64,000 nucleotides of DNA, taken from NCBI RefSeq assembly GCF_008180865.1, contig NZ_VTEX01000004.1:248001-312000 (forward strand), read 5' to 3'. The notes under the pieces are model-generated. The model saw only the letters and a program-made list of their open reading frames with translations, ran no database searches and had not been told where the DNA came from. Position numbers and translations under genes: made by a program. Origin of the DNA: Rossellomorea aquimaris (GTDB taxonomy: Bacteria; Bacillota; Bacilli; Bacillales; Bacillaceae_B). Positions within the stretch are counted from its first letter, which is position 1; each line of letters starts with the position of its first letter. Shown here in pieces: positions 1-8,425 of this stretch.

Positions 1-62
1 GTGTTCCATAGAATATAGCAGTTGGTTTGTAACGGGCCTAACGGAATTTGTTTCCACTGCAA
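1..62 (-). CDS. yqgX: MBL-fold hydrolase YqgX, 5' end only
   Basis: Partial gene running off the left edge. On the minus strand a strong ribosome site (GGAGGTGG, plus 67-74) precedes a TTG start at 62. The first residues, MQWKQIPLGPLQTNCYILW, match the N-terminus of the metallo-beta-lactamase-fold YqgX family (glyoxalase II-like hydrolases), where PLGPLQTNCY is characteristic. Catalytic metal ligands lie outside the window. In Bacillus subtilis yqgX lies beside yqgW, and here the yqgW-like gene is divergent from it, which supports the call. Only about 20 codons are visible, so function beyond the family cannot be judged. Confidence 0.75.
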   Translation of the reverse strand, partial: MQWKQIPLGPLQTNCYILWN

Positions 63-261
63 CGTATCCACCTCCAAATGTGATACTATTATTGTAGCAG
101 AACTTATCACATCATAAAAACATGGTGGCAAGAGCGCCATAGAAGTGTCAAATTTTTGACCTCGACAAACAGAGGAAAAAAATATAAAATGTTAATGAGT
201 GCATTTATGTACATATGGTTATCAGGTAGTAAAACGCATTTTAATGAAAGGGGTCATATAA

Positions 262-435
262 ATGGGTCTTGTAATTATTACAGCATTGGTTACATTATTA
301 GCTTTGTTTGCGGTAGTAAGCACTTTCAAAAACAAGAACGCTATGGGAATTCTTTTCTCCCTGGCAACATTAGGTGTTTTTGGTTGGTTTACAATTATGA
401 CTGTCCTTCACTCTGGTTACCCAGGTGGGCATTAA
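262..435 (+). CDS. yqgW: Small membrane protein, DUF2759 (YqgW-like)
   Basis: A 57-residue protein beginning MGLVIITALVTLLALFAV, with a hydrophobic segment at residues 2-18, a short basic loop (KNKN), a second hydrophobic segment at about 29-48 and a Gly/His tail. Two short membrane helices with a cytosolic turn fit the DUF2759 family (YqgW), which has no established function. The start is an ATG preceded by GAAAGGGG at a suitable distance. It is followed at once by a strong terminator, so it is probably monocistronic. It is conserved next to yqgX and yqgV/U in bacilli. Confidence 0.7.
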   Translation: MGLVIITALVTLLALFAVVSTFKNKNAMGILFSLATLGVFGWFTIMTVLHSGYPGGH

Positions 436-454
436 TTAAACAATGAATACTCAT

Positions 455-490
455 AAAAAAGCCTTCCGTTTCATAACGGAAGGCTTTTTT
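455..490 (+). terminator. Rho-independent terminator after yqgW
   Basis: A 10-bp perfect stem (461-470 with 475-484), TCAT loop, A-run before and six T after. It ends the small DUF2759 transcript. Confidence 0.9.
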
Positions 491-499
491 ACTTTCGAT

Positions 500-540
500 T
501 AGGGTACTTGAAAGTTATGTAGGCACTAAAAAGTACCCTA
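500..540. promoter_or_regulatory. Dyad operator candidate upstream of the HxlR regulator
   Basis: A perfect 10-bp inverted repeat, TAGGGTACTT (500-509) and AAGTACCCTA (531-540), with a partial third copy (TAGGCACT, 520-527) between the arms. A TATAAT box lies at 563-568, so the right arm sits where the -35 region would be. HxlR/MarR-type regulators usually bind such dyads at their own promoters, so autoregulation is inferred. No other gene uses this promoter. Confidence 0.55.
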
Positions 541-656
541 TAGACCTTTACGATGGGTACGTTATAATAGAAATATATTTAAGCCTGTCAGGATAATAGC
601 GAGTGTAACAGTCTATCCTATATGGAAAGATATCGTCAGGGAACGGAGGTTTACTA

Positions 657-1010
657 ATGAAGAAATATAATATACCTGTTGAGGCCTCCTTAGAAGTCAT
701 CGGGGGCAAGTGGAAAGTGGTGATTCTCTGTCATTTGATTAAAAGCAAGCGACGAACAAGTGAATTGAAGAAACTAATGCCTGGAATCACTCAGAAAATG
801 CTGACCCAGCAGCTAAGAGAGCTCGAAGCTGATGGAGTCATCAATAGAATTATTTACAATCAAGTTCCCCCAAAAGTAGAATACGAATTAACTGAGTATG
901 GATGGTCGTTAAAAGGACCTTTAGATATGCTATGTGAATGGGGAGAACACCATATTGAGAAAACCTATCCTGACAAAAGCGAAGTGTTGGTGGATAGTGA
1001 GGAAGCATAG
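657..1010 (+). CDS. HxlR-family winged-helix transcriptional regulator
   Basis: A 117-residue protein with the HxlR family core. It opens with PVEASLEVIGGKWKVVILCHL, continues with RTSELKKLMPGITQKMLTQQL as the recognition region, and has a wing ending in the typical VPPKVEYELTEYGWSL. HxlR proteins bind DNA as dimers, and several (HxlR, HypR, YodB) respond to formaldehyde, disulfide stress or quinones. The only cysteines are Cys26 in the helix after GGKWKVVIL and one in the C-terminal helix. Redox sensing by a Cys is possible but not shown. RBS GGAGG lies upstream of the ATG. It stands alone between yqgW and yqgV and is probably autoregulated through the dyad at 500-540. The target genes are unknown. 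Confidence 0.9.
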   Translation: MKKYNIPVEASLEVIGGKWKVVILCHLIKSKRRTSELKKLMPGITQKMLTQQLRELEADGVINRIIYNQVPPKVEYELTEYGWSLKGPLDMLCEWGEHHIEKTYPDKSEVLVDSEEA

Positions 1011-1022
1011 TTCAGGAAACTA

Positions 1023-1055
1023 AAGGAGTGAGTATCTTTAAGATACCCACCCCTT
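1023..1055. terminator. Bidirectional hairpin between convergent hxlR-type gene and yqgV
   Basis: Arms 1023-1036 and 1042-1055 pair at 12 of 14 positions with a 5-nt loop, between two convergent genes. There is no good T-run, so it is a weak terminator at best. Confidence 0.5.
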
Positions 1056-1064
1056 ATTTGGTGC

Positions 1065-1379
1065 TTATTGTTCTAGTCGACGCTGTACAGAAGATAGTTT
1101 TCCTTCCATTGTCGAATTCTTATCACGGCGATCATCGATTCGAATATTTGTTGCTACCCGTTTGATCCCCTGTTGGAAAGGCGATTCATGAATGTCTTGT
1201 ATGACCTGAAACAAAACAGGAAGATCCCCCTCGATGATGGTATTCATCGGAGTTAATTGAAAACGGATTTCCCCTTTTTCCTCATACTCTTTAAGTATTC
1301 TATGTAAGTCCGCTACATAGGAACTTACACTTGGTGATTCCGTCCCGATTGGAATGACTGTAACATCAACGATTGCCAT
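1065..1379 (-). CDS. yqgV: Thiamine-binding protein, MTH1187/YkoF family (YqgV)
   Basis: A 104-residue ferredoxin-like alpha/beta protein. It starts MAIVDVTVIPIGTESPSVSSYV and contains YQLTPMNTIIEG-like sequence (here FQLTPMNTIIEGDLP), the signature of the MTH1187/UPF0045 family that binds thiamine-type ligands as a tetramer. Length is normal for the family. Its ATG overlaps the stop of yqgU by one base (TAATG), so the two are translationally coupled in a yqgU-yqgV operon. A role in thiamine or HMP handling is inferred from the family only. No thiamine riboswitch is visible upstream of the operon. Confidence 0.85.
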   Translation of the reverse strand: MAIVDVTVIPIGTESPSVSSYVADLHRILKEYEEKGEIRFQLTPMNTIIEGDLPVLFQVIQDIHESPFQQGIKRVATNIRIDDRRDKNSTMEGKLSSVQRRLEQ

Positions 1380-2482
1380 TATAAATCTGCCCCTTCTTTC
1401 AGTAGTTGAATGATGGTTGAGTTAGCCAAATCGATTACTTTCTCAAGTTGATTTCCATATAAACAATAATTCCCATTGGGGGAACACTGAATAGGTTCTA
1501 AAGGAAGATCCTCAAAAAGAATACTGTCTTTTCCAGAAACCGTGTCCCATTTTTCTAATGAGAATGTACCAGAGTAAGTATCAAAGGAACCTGGTTCATT
1601 TGCCACGAAAGTAATCAACTGACCCTTCCCTTCTATCATATCATAATGAGGTATTAACCAATCAGAATAACGACTCAACAGATCTACTGTAAATTCTGAC
1701 TGAATCTCACCATTTGAAGTAATGAATTGATACGCAAAAGGTCCTTCTTCTTCACGAGAAGAGATAGATAAAAGAGAATTGTTAAATTGATTGAAGTGGA
1801 TGCTTGTATCCACAATCATTTCCTCCCCACCCCCCTGAATATTCTGGGATATAAGTGGAGCCGCAACGCTTATTTCTTCCGTATTCCAATCTTGAAAAAG
1901 AATGGAATACTTCGATTGCCACTGCACAAATGGCTGCTCTACTTCAATAGGATCCATTGTCCCCTCTTCTACATCAATATGAAAGACTTGAAAGCTCCAA
2001 TCTTCGCTGAAGCTGGTCATGAGCAATGCATTGTCATCAAACTTGTTCCAGGAATGAGTCAGTTCGTAGGATGGAATATCTTCTTGAAATAGCACTTCTC
2101 CTGCTCTGTCTATAATCGTCACCCGGGCTGAATAAGACGCTGGTGCAGAGTGGATGAGTATTTTATTCTTATCGGGTGAAATGCTTGCACTCACAAAAGA
2201 GGAAGGAATATCATAGATTTTCTTAGTGCTTCCATCATAGAGATTATATATATATAAAGAGGATAGATCATCATTATTTTGTACGGATAGAATCTCTGAA
2301 TCTGAAAGCCAGCCTATGTTTTCTACAAAACTGTCTTGAGTAAGAATTCCTGAAACGACTTCCTTGTTTTCAGATTTCTCTTTCTCGGGGGGAGAAGTTT
2401 GAGTTTGTTCGGTTTGACAAGCTGACAGCCACAGTATACTTAATAGCAAAAACAGCAAAACACTTACCTTTTTCTTATTCAA
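1379..2482 (-). CDS. yqgU: YqgU-like lipoprotein with beta-propeller-type domain
   Basis: A 367-residue exported lipoprotein. A basic N-terminus is followed by a hydrophobic stretch and the lipobox LSAC, with lipidated Cys22, then a Thr/Pro/Glu-rich linker (about 24-42). The rest is beta-rich with repeated blade-like segments (for example SPDKNKILIHS, SPNGNYCLYG), as expected for a WD40/TolB-like propeller. The B. subtilis counterpart YqgU has no clear function. It is translationally coupled to yqgV downstream. It probably faces the outside of the membrane. No catalytic residues are recognisable. Confidence 0.75.
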   Translation of the reverse strand: MNKKKVSVLLFLLLSILWLSACQTEQTQTSPPEKEKSENKEVVSGILTQDSFVENIGWLSDSEILSVQNNDDLSSLYIYNLYDGSTKKIYDIPSSFVSASISPDKNKILIHSAPASYSARVTIIDRAGEVLFQEDIPSYELTHSWNKFDDNALLMTSFSEDWSFQVFHIDVEEGTMDPIEVEQPFVQWQSKYSILFQDWNTEEISVAAPLISQNIQGGGEEMIVDTSIHFNQFNNSLLSISSREEEGPFAYQFITSNGEIQSEFTVDLLSRYSDWLIPHYDMIEGKGQLITFVANEPGSFDTYSGTFSLEKWDTVSGKDSILFEDLPLEPIQCSPNGNYCLYGNQLEKVIDLANSTIIQLLKEGADL

Positions 2483-2574
2483 TATCCTTCTCCCTCCCTC
2501 AATTCATTCCATAATAATTAGTACGTTTCAAAGCAGAAAATGTTTCAAAATTATTAAAAAAACATTGCAAAATC

Positions 2575-2623
2575 CAAAAAAGTGATGACCAGATGTTCAC
2601 TCACACACCATTTGGGTCACCAC
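2575..2623 (-). terminator. Terminator of the yqgT transcript, beyond the repeat array
   Basis: Arms 2582-2595 and 2609-2623 pair almost completely, followed on the minus strand by TTTTTTGG. It lies 415 bp downstream of the yqgT stop. If it is the first terminator used, the 125-bp repeat array at 2754-3037 is part of the yqgT 3' UTR. The rest of the stretch from 2483 to 2753 is AT-rich and presumably holds the yqgU promoter. Confidence 0.65.
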
Positions 2624-2753
2624 GATCGGTTATTCTTTAAATAGGATGATGATTTATTTTACTCCTGATTTTCACTTTCTACAATAGTTATTTATGGAAC
2701 ATGTCAAAAGATTTTTCGAGTCATTTATTATAATAAGTCGAAATTCATACAGT

Positions 2754-3037
2754 CTTGTCGGGGCTGATCGAGCCGCCTGCGCTTTTGTTTCGTCCAGCTC
2801 CGGCGGCTAGCCCCTCGAGGTCATAAGCTAAATTGGCCAAGAAGGCAAAGAACGCCTTCCCGGCCAATTCATCTTATGCTTGTCGGGGCTGATCGAGCCG
2901 CCTGCGCTTTTGTTTCATCCAGCTCCGGCGGCTAGCCCCTCGAGGTCATAAGCTAAATTGGCCAAGAAGGCAAAGAACGCCTTCCCGGCCAATTCAACTT
3001 ATGCTTGTCGGGGCTGATCGAGCCGCCTGCGCTTTTG
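2754..3037 (-). repeat. Tandem array of a 125-bp structured repeat, yqgT 3' UTR
   Basis: Two full units of exactly 125 bp (start points 2754 and 2879) plus a 34-bp partial (3004-3037) that abuts the yqgT stop codon. Read in mRNA sense, each unit folds as one long nested hairpin: GGCGGCT/AGCCGCC, then AGCCCC/GGGGCT, invariant CATAAG/CTTATG, the variable helix AATTGGCC/GGCCAATT, and an apical AAGGCG/GCCTT stem. The blocks CGACAAGCATAAG and CTTATGACCTCGAG are shared with the arrays at 60426 and 47440. The units are non-coding. Confidence 0.9.
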
Positions 3038-4231
3038 TTAGTACCAGCGATAGATGGATACGAGGAAGATTCCGAGCATGTCTTGGTAGATTTCGTTGAA
3101 TTGAGAGAGGGGCAGAGGATTTATTCCTTTTCCTAACTCTATGGTAAACCCCGCTTGCTTGAATTCTTTAATAAACCAATCCTTGTAACCCGCGTAGCTA
3201 TCTATATATCTGACAGATTCATATCCGCTTACTCTGTTAAAATCTTCTGAAAGCCTTGAAGCTTCCGGCGGCTCTAAACCCTCATAACCCCAGTAGAATT
3301 CCTTCCCTTGAGTGTGGAGGGCAAGCAGCCGGTCGAACTTTTCCTGTCGAGCCAGTTTTGCCATAGCAACTGTTTCAGGTTCTGAAAGAGGCTTATATCC
3401 TGGGAAATCTCTCGGAGCTGGTGCTTTTTCTTCCTTTCTTTCTTTTTCCAGCTCCCATTTGGCAGGGAATTGGTTATTCAGGTCTACTCCTTTTATATTT
3501 GCTTTCCAACCTGTAAAGTCGGAACTTCCCCGATTGATTTCGATCAATTCTTTTCGTTTGTCTTTCGGCGGACCATTCAAGACGAGATCTACTCCATCCG
3601 GATTAACCATAGGTACAAACGATATTGTCACCACATCATATAAAGGGAGGGTTTGAATTCCTCTCATGAGATTTCCATTCGTTAATGATAATAAATAATC
3701 ATTAATGAACGTCATTAAGATGGAAGTGGTAATCCATTCATTTGCATGAAAAGAAGCATCTATGTGAACCTTTTTCTTTCCAGTTCCAACTCTCATTTCA
3801 ATGAGATCTTTTCCAAGGACACTTTCGCCGACCGAGTTTAATTTGATGAACGGATAGACCTCTTTTAATTTTTTCACATCTTCTTCAAATGTTTCGGAGC
3901 TATAGGCTTGTTTCCCATTGACTAGCGGATATACCACTCTTGATGGCAGAAAAATGCTTGACCCTATTTGTAAACGGTTAGGATTAACTCCTTCGTTCAG
4001 CAGGAGTAAGGAATCAACTCCAATATTCCACTGTTCGGCAAGCGTCCAGAAGGAATCTCCACTTTTAATTGTATGGCTTTTTTTTCTGAATCCAGGGAGT
4101 TCTATCTCTGTACCAATCTTCAATCCATTCGGATCAACTAAGGGGTTCGAATCAATGATTAATTGGATTGGAATATAAAACAGCTGGCTATAGTACCAAA
4201 AAGAATCGCCACTACGAACTTTCACTTTCAT
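3038..4231 (-). CDS. yqgT: LysM-M14 gamma-D-glutamyl-diaminopimelate peptidase (YqgT)
   Basis: A 397-residue peptidoglycan hydrolase. It has two LysM cell-wall-binding domains (about 2-47 and 52-97), each starting with a SGDSFW motif, followed by a zinc carboxypeptidase M14 domain (about 110-395). Visible catalytic elements are the HxxE zinc motif His162-Glu165 (FHANEW), the third zinc ligand His306 (LLALHTQG), NPDG at 210-213, and the catalytic Glu365 (FTIELG). This matches endopeptidase I of Bacillus, which cleaves the gamma-D-Glu-meso-DAP bond of muropeptides. There is no signal peptide; LysM at residue 2 is typical of the spore-associated or cytosolic form. It is monocistronic, and its stop codon touches the repeat array. 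Confidence 0.92.
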   Translation of the reverse strand: MKVKVRSGDSFWYYSQLFYIPIQLIIDSNPLVDPNGLKIGTEIELPGFRKKSHTIKSGDSFWTLAEQWNIGVDSLLLLNEGVNPNRLQIGSSIFLPSRVVYPLVNGKQAYSSETFEEDVKKLKEVYPFIKLNSVGESVLGKDLIEMRVGTGKKKVHIDASFHANEWITTSILMTFINDYLLSLTNGNLMRGIQTLPLYDVVTISFVPMVNPDGVDLVLNGPPKDKRKELIEINRGSSDFTGWKANIKGVDLNNQFPAKWELEKERKEEKAPAPRDFPGYKPLSEPETVAMAKLARQEKFDRLLALHTQGKEFYWGYEGLEPPEASRLSEDFNRVSGYESVRYIDSYAGYKDWFIKEFKQAGFTIELGKGINPLPLSQFNEIYQDMLGIFLVSIYRWY

Positions 4232-4293
4232 GAAGGAACCTCCCTATACATACGTCCTTACTTACATGTATGAATGGTTCTATAATTCATGAC

Positions 4294-4323
4294 AAAAAAA
4301 GCTTGCGAATCTCTTCGCAAGCT
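4294..4323 (-). terminator. Terminator of yqgS
   Basis: A 9-bp stem (AGCTTGCGA/TCGCAAGCT), followed on the minus strand by a run of T (plus A-run 4294-4300). Confidence 0.85.
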
Positions 4324-4332
4324 CTCTCTTAC

Positions 4333-6201
4333 TTATTCATCATCTTCTTCGTTTTCACCATAAAAGCGAAGGAGGTCTCCATTAATGATCTTATCGGAGT
4401 ATTCCAGCTCCTCATTTACACGCTCTTTGTATGGCTCACAGTATTTCATATCCGTTGTCTCTTCGGATTCCTTATTCCAGCACTTTTCACCTGCAAAAAC
4501 ATAGTCTTCAGTGATGAAGCGACCGTCACGCAGAATGGCCAGATCTTCATGCTGACTGGAGAATATATCAGAACCAAACTGGATATCTTCCTTCGTATCG
4601 ATTCCTAAAAGATGCATAATCGTTGGTTTTAAGTCAATTTGACCGGAAACCTTGGAAATGGTCTTCCCTTCCTGTCCAGGAACATGAATGATTAAAGGAA
4701 CCTCTTGAAGCTGTGTACTTACAACTGGTGTAACTTCTTTGCCAAGATATTGACTCATGGCCTTATTATGATTTTCGGAAATGCCGTAGTGATCTCCGTA
4801 CATCACGATAACGGAGTTCTCATATAAACCTGATTCCTTTAAGTCTGTAATGAAGTTCTTTACAGCTTCATCCATGTAACGGACAGTTTGGAAATAACGA
4901 TTGACCGTACCGTCATTGGATGTGTAAGGATCGATAAGCTTATCTTCTTCATCTAGAGTGAAGGGATAATGGTTCGTCAGTGTGATCATCTTCGTACTGA
5001 AAGGTTGAGGCATCTCTTTCATATGCTCAACTGATTGCTCAAAGAACGGAATATCCTTCATACCCCAGTTAACAGAATTCTCTTCCGTTACCTCATAGTC
5101 AGGTAAAGAATAGAAACGTTCGTATCCTAGGGAATCATACATAATGTCACGATTCCAGAAGCTTTTATTGTTAGCATGCATAGCGGTTGTATAGTATCCA
5201 TTTTCACCAAGCTTTTCAGTCATGGATTCAAACTCATTTCCTGAATGAGTGAAGAATACTGCTCCCCTGTTCAATGGGTAAAGAGAGTTATCGAGTAAAA
5301 ACTCTGAGTCTGACGTTTTCCCTTGCTGAGTTTGATGGTAGAAATTATCGAAGTAATAGCTTTCTCCAATAAAGTCATTCAGAAAAGGTGTAATTTCCTG
5401 ACCGTTCATTTCGCTGTTAATGACAAAATTCTGTAGTGATTCAAGTGATACCATGATCAAGTTCTTATCCTTTGCTACACCAAACATTTCTTTATCAGGT
5501 TCGATGTAACTTGCGCGAACATAATTATCAATATCCGCTAATTCACTGCCGTCTGCCATTGCTCGTTGAGCGGAAGACTTTGATTGTAAGAAAATATCAT
5601 ACACATGGTAATTATACGTTCCAATATTCTTTACTAACATTTCACGATCAAACGTTCTTGTCAGAAGTTGTGGTCGTTCCGATTCTGCCAAGCCAAGGTT
5701 AAAGAAAACAAGGGCCGTGGCAACCAGGAAATACGCTCGTCGATTGGCTCTGCTATAGTTTTGCAGAGAGAACCATGTTGGCTTTAACTTGATGATAAGA
5801 ATTAACACAATGACATCTGTAAAATAGAATAAATCCTTCCAGCTCATAATTGCGCTCGCACTTGTACCTAAATCAGAGAAATTGCTTGTTTGAAACAGGA
5901 CTGGGAGTGTCAAGAAGTCATCAAAGAAGCGATAGAAAACAACATTTCCATATAGGATAAACGAAAGGACGAAGCTTGCAGCGATAATATAGCGGGTGCG
6001 AGACTTATCCTTCTTAAGAAGCAATCCTACTCCGAAGATAAAAAGTAAGAAACTTAGTGGATTGATGAAGAGTATAAGTTCTTGGAGTGTATTTTCTATC
6101 TTTATATCAAAACTAGTTTTATAGACAATGTACGTTTTAACCCAAAGGAGCAATGCAGCGATGATAATAAGAGAAGCCTTTGGTGTTTTTTTCAATTTCA
6201 T
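4333..6201 (-). CDS. yqgS: Lipoteichoic acid synthase family protein (YqgS-like)
   Basis: A 622-residue membrane sulfatase-fold enzyme. About five membrane helices fill residues 8-172, followed by a linker with a possible signal-peptidase site near residues 208-215 and the extracellular LTA-synthase domain. Catalytic Thr296 lies in QQGKTSDSEF and metal ligand Glu254 in VSLESLQ; a GDHYG motif closes the metal site. LtaS paralogues transfer glycerol phosphate from phosphatidylglycerol to LTA or to its primer. YqgS is one of several B. subtilis paralogues. The tail is acidic (GENEEDDE). It is monocistronic with its own terminator. Which polymer or primer step it serves cannot be told from the sequence. 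Confidence 0.92.
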   Translation of the reverse strand: MKLKKTPKASLIIIAALLLWVKTYIVYKTSFDIKIENTLQELILFINPLSFLLFIFGVGLLLKKDKSRTRYIIAASFVLSFILYGNVVFYRFFDDFLTLPVLFQTSNFSDLGTSASAIMSWKDLFYFTDVIVLILIIKLKPTWFSLQNYSRANRRAYFLVATALVFFNLGLAESERPQLLTRTFDREMLVKNIGTYNYHVYDIFLQSKSSAQRAMADGSELADIDNYVRASYIEPDKEMFGVAKDKNLIMVSLESLQNFVINSEMNGQEITPFLNDFIGESYYFDNFYHQTQQGKTSDSEFLLDNSLYPLNRGAVFFTHSGNEFESMTEKLGENGYYTTAMHANNKSFWNRDIMYDSLGYERFYSLPDYEVTEENSVNWGMKDIPFFEQSVEHMKEMPQPFSTKMITLTNHYPFTLDEEDKLIDPYTSNDGTVNRYFQTVRYMDEAVKNFITDLKESGLYENSVIVMYGDHYGISENHNKAMSQYLGKEVTPVVSTQLQEVPLIIHVPGQEGKTISKVSGQIDLKPTIMHLLGIDTKEDIQFGSDIFSSQHEDLAILRDGRFITEDYVFAGEKCWNKESEETTDMKYCEPYKERVNEELEYSDKIINGDLLRFYGENEEDDE

Positions 6202-6561
6202 TTAATCAACCTCCTTGCTACAAACGGTTCATGCGTATGTAACAAATTCATGTAATATTTGTAATGGTAAAAACAGGTAATATCAGACAGCAACCTTGAC
6301 CTATCTTAATACTTTTTTTACAAAACGTCAAACTCCATTTCACATCAATCATGTATAATAATTATTTAAGTCTTATTCTCTTACCCATACTATTAGACGA
6401 TTGAAACCGTTGAAAGTTTCAAAATAACTATATTTTTTCAAAACGGTTCCTTCGTCCCTATGTCAAAAAGACTAGTTTCAACCTTTTAGTAGAATCAAAG
6501 AAAATAGAGCCCTCCCTTACAGGAAAGCTCTTTCTAAGAAATAATTATGCAACTTATCTCA
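6202..6561. other. Intergenic region between glcK and yqgS
   Basis: 360 bp, AT-rich, with no convincing gene. It holds the yqgS promoter region (minus strand) and a weak hairpin (AGAGC/GCTCT, 6506-6531) that may end the yqgQ-glcK transcript. No repeat or riboswitch is seen. Confidence 0.6.
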
Positions 6562-7530
6562 TCAGATCTTATTCTTAACTAGCCAGGCTGCACCAATCAC
6601 ACCGGCGTCATTTCCAAGTGTAGCAATACTCAAGTTTGTTGAAGTACGGACGGTAGGGAATGAAAATTGCTTGAAATATTTCACGACCGGGGTTAATAAG
6701 ATCTCACCCGCTTTAGATACTCCTCCACCAATGACGATCTTTTCAGGATTCAGTCCATTTCCTAAATTTGCTAGGGACAACCCTAAATAGAAGGATAATT
6801 GATCAATGACTTCAAGGGCAAGTTCATCATGTTCTCTTGCTGCATCAAAAATATCCTTTGCACTGACAGTTCCATGGGCCTCTCTTATTCCTCGCAGAAC
6901 AGACATTTTCGTTGTCGCATCCAGTTTTTCATTTGCGAGACGAACGACTCCAGTCGCAGAAGCAACCGTTTCCAAACAACCTGTCTTCCCACAGTTACAC
7001 TGGTATCCACCTTCAGGAACAACGGTAATATGTCCAATTTCACCACCTGCACCTTTCACACCGTGCACGATATCTCCATTTGTTATGACTCCCCCGCCAA
7101 CACCTGTTCCAAGTGTCACACAGACAATATCCTTTGCACCGTCTCCTGCACCTTTCCACATTTCACCCAGTGCCGCGCAGTTTGCGTCATTGTCAATAAC
7201 GGCTGATAAACCTGTTTCCATTTCAAGTAAATCTTTTAATGGCGTATTTTTGTCCCAGCCTAAATTAACGGCTTCGTAAATAATCCCTTTCGCCATATCC
7301 ACAGGTCCCGGCGCACCCATTCCGATGCCGACCAGTTTATCTTTTGATTGATCTAGGTCTTCAAGCTTCTTATCAATCGCTTTTGCAATATCTACAATAA
7401 TATTTTTACCATTCTCTGATTTATCAGTAGGGATTTCCCATTTATGTAAGAGCTCACCGTACTTATTCAAGAACGCGATTTTTGTCGTCGTTCCTCCTAA
7501 GTCTACACCAACCAACCATTTTTCTGTCAT
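6562..7530 (-). CDS. glcK: Glucokinase, ROK family
   Basis: A 322-residue ATP-dependent glucose 6-kinase of the ROK type, taking cytosolic glucose into glycolysis. The N-terminal phosphate loop VDLGGTTTK and the ROK zinc motif [10 protein letters not shown] are visible. The sugar site is represented by GEIGH just before the zinc motif and by a [11 protein letters not shown] segment carrying the catalytic Asp. The ATG at 7530 is preferred over a GTG three codons upstream because AGGTGAT sits just before it and the length then equals B. subtilis GlcK. It follows yqgQ by 5 bp, so the two form one operon, as in other bacilli. Confidence 0.95.
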   Translation of the reverse strand: MTEKWLVGVDLGGTTTKIAFLNKYGELLHKWEIPTDKSENGKNIIVDIAKAIDKKLEDLDQSKDKLVGIGMGAPGPVDMAKGIIYEAVNLGWDKNTPLKDLLEMETGLSAVIDNDANCAALGEMWKGAGDGAKDIVCVTLGTGVGGGVITNGDIVHGVKGAGGEIGHITVVPEGGYQCNCGKTGCLETVASATGVVRLANEKLDATTKMSVLRGIREAHGTVSAKDIFDAAREHDELALEVIDQLSFYLGLSLANLGNGLNPEKIVIGGGVSKAGEILLTPVVKYFKQFSFPTVRTSTNLSIATLGNDAGVIGAAWLVKNKI

Positions 7531-7535
7531 CTTTA

Positions 7536-7742
7536 TCACCTGTCCTGTTTTTCTTTTTCAATTTCTATTTCATGTCGCAACAAAAACAAAGCTGTTTGAA
7601 AATCCCGCGTGTCGATCAGCTGGGATTGATAAAGTTCTATTAGTTCGCCTTCCATTAATTGCAGTTCAGAAAGACGATGCCCAACGTAGATAATGGTTCC
7701 ATAACTTTTTAATAACTGCTGGATATCATATATCGTTTTCAT
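7536..7742 (-). CDS. yqgQ: YqgQ family small cytosolic protein
   Basis: A 68-residue protein, [20 protein letters not shown]..., matching the YqgQ family of about 70 residues, which forms a small helical bundle of unknown role always found ahead of glucokinase. The ATG at 7742 was chosen because AGGGTG lies seven bases upstream and the family starts with M-x-T-x-YD-x-QQLL. An ATG at 7766 would add eight unmatched residues. It is cotranscribed with glcK. Only about 90 bp separate its start from the repeat element at 7831, so its promoter is close to, or inside, that element. Confidence 0.85.
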   Translation of the reverse strand: MKTIYDIQQLLKSYGTIIYVGHRLSELQLMEGELIELYQSQLIDTRDFQTALFLLRHEIEIEKEKQDR

Positions 7743-7830
7743 ATCATACACCCTGCTTTCCATCATTCACATTAAAGTATAAGTGAAAACCACTATCTTC
7801 TCAATATGCAGCTACCAAATATCCATTATA

Positions 7831-8362
7831 GGTTCTTTCACGAAGATTGTTTTATAAGAAGTCTCTTTTCGTAAAGGCTGTTGCTGTCTTAGAGAAGAGA
7901 GTAATAGTTGATTTCCGCTACAGGATGCTCGCTTTCCGCGGGGCTGGCGGTGAGCCTCCTTCCGCTCCAATCAACTTTTTAAGTATGTATCCTTAAAAAA
8001 TCCAGTAAATACAAGAACTTTAGCAAACAACTTGAAATGGTTAAAGGAAAATATCCCAATTGAGGAAGAACTTTTTAATTAGTTGGTTAATGACAACTCC
8101 CCTCACCATCGTAAATAGATTTTTCGTTATAGAGTTTAATAGTGACGATAACAAAAATAGTGAGTCAGAATGTAGTACAGCGTGGATTGTAGCGGAAGGC
8201 ACTTGACCCCTGCGGGAAATAGAGGAAAGGTCGAGACCCCACAGACTGAACGTCGAGGAGGCTCGACTTCCTCCCCGGGGAATCTTGTGCCTGGAGCGGA
8301 AAGGAACGGTCAACATTTTGTTCGAAAATCACTAATCGAGGAAACAAATTATGAAAAGAGCC
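7831..8362. mobile_element. MITE-like element 1, composite and degraded
   Basis: Two left-end-like sequences occur in series (GGTTCTTTCACGAAGATTG at 7831 and GTCTCTTTTCGTAAAGG at 7861), with one right end (GAAAAGAGCC, 8353-8362). Inside are a GC-rich hairpin block (about 7905-7975, TTGATTTCCGCT...AATCAA), a remnant of a second block (CCCCTCACCATC, 8098-8109) and a third block (8185-8325) matching one in element 4. It has no transposase and no clear target duplication. It looks like two insertions fused or partly deleted. Apparent reading frames here are by-products of the hairpins. Confidence 0.7.
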
Positions 8363-8375
8363 TTTCTGTAAACAA

Positions 8376-8420
8376 AAAAGATCTCCTTAATGGAATAACC
8401 AATAAGAAAATCTCTTCAAC
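8376..8420 (-). terminator. Probable terminator of the SpoVAF-like gene
   Basis: On the minus strand an imperfect stem (AGATTTTCTTA with TAAGGAGATCT) is followed by TTTTTT. It lies directly after the stop codon. Confidence 0.55.
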
Positions 8421-8425
8421 TTATA

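Noticed and set aside
6799-7279. Long frames opposite glcK (and similar ones opposite pbpA, ispG and the ispH gene)
   Set aside because: Shadows of strongly coding genes on the other strand, without start signals or recognisable protein features.
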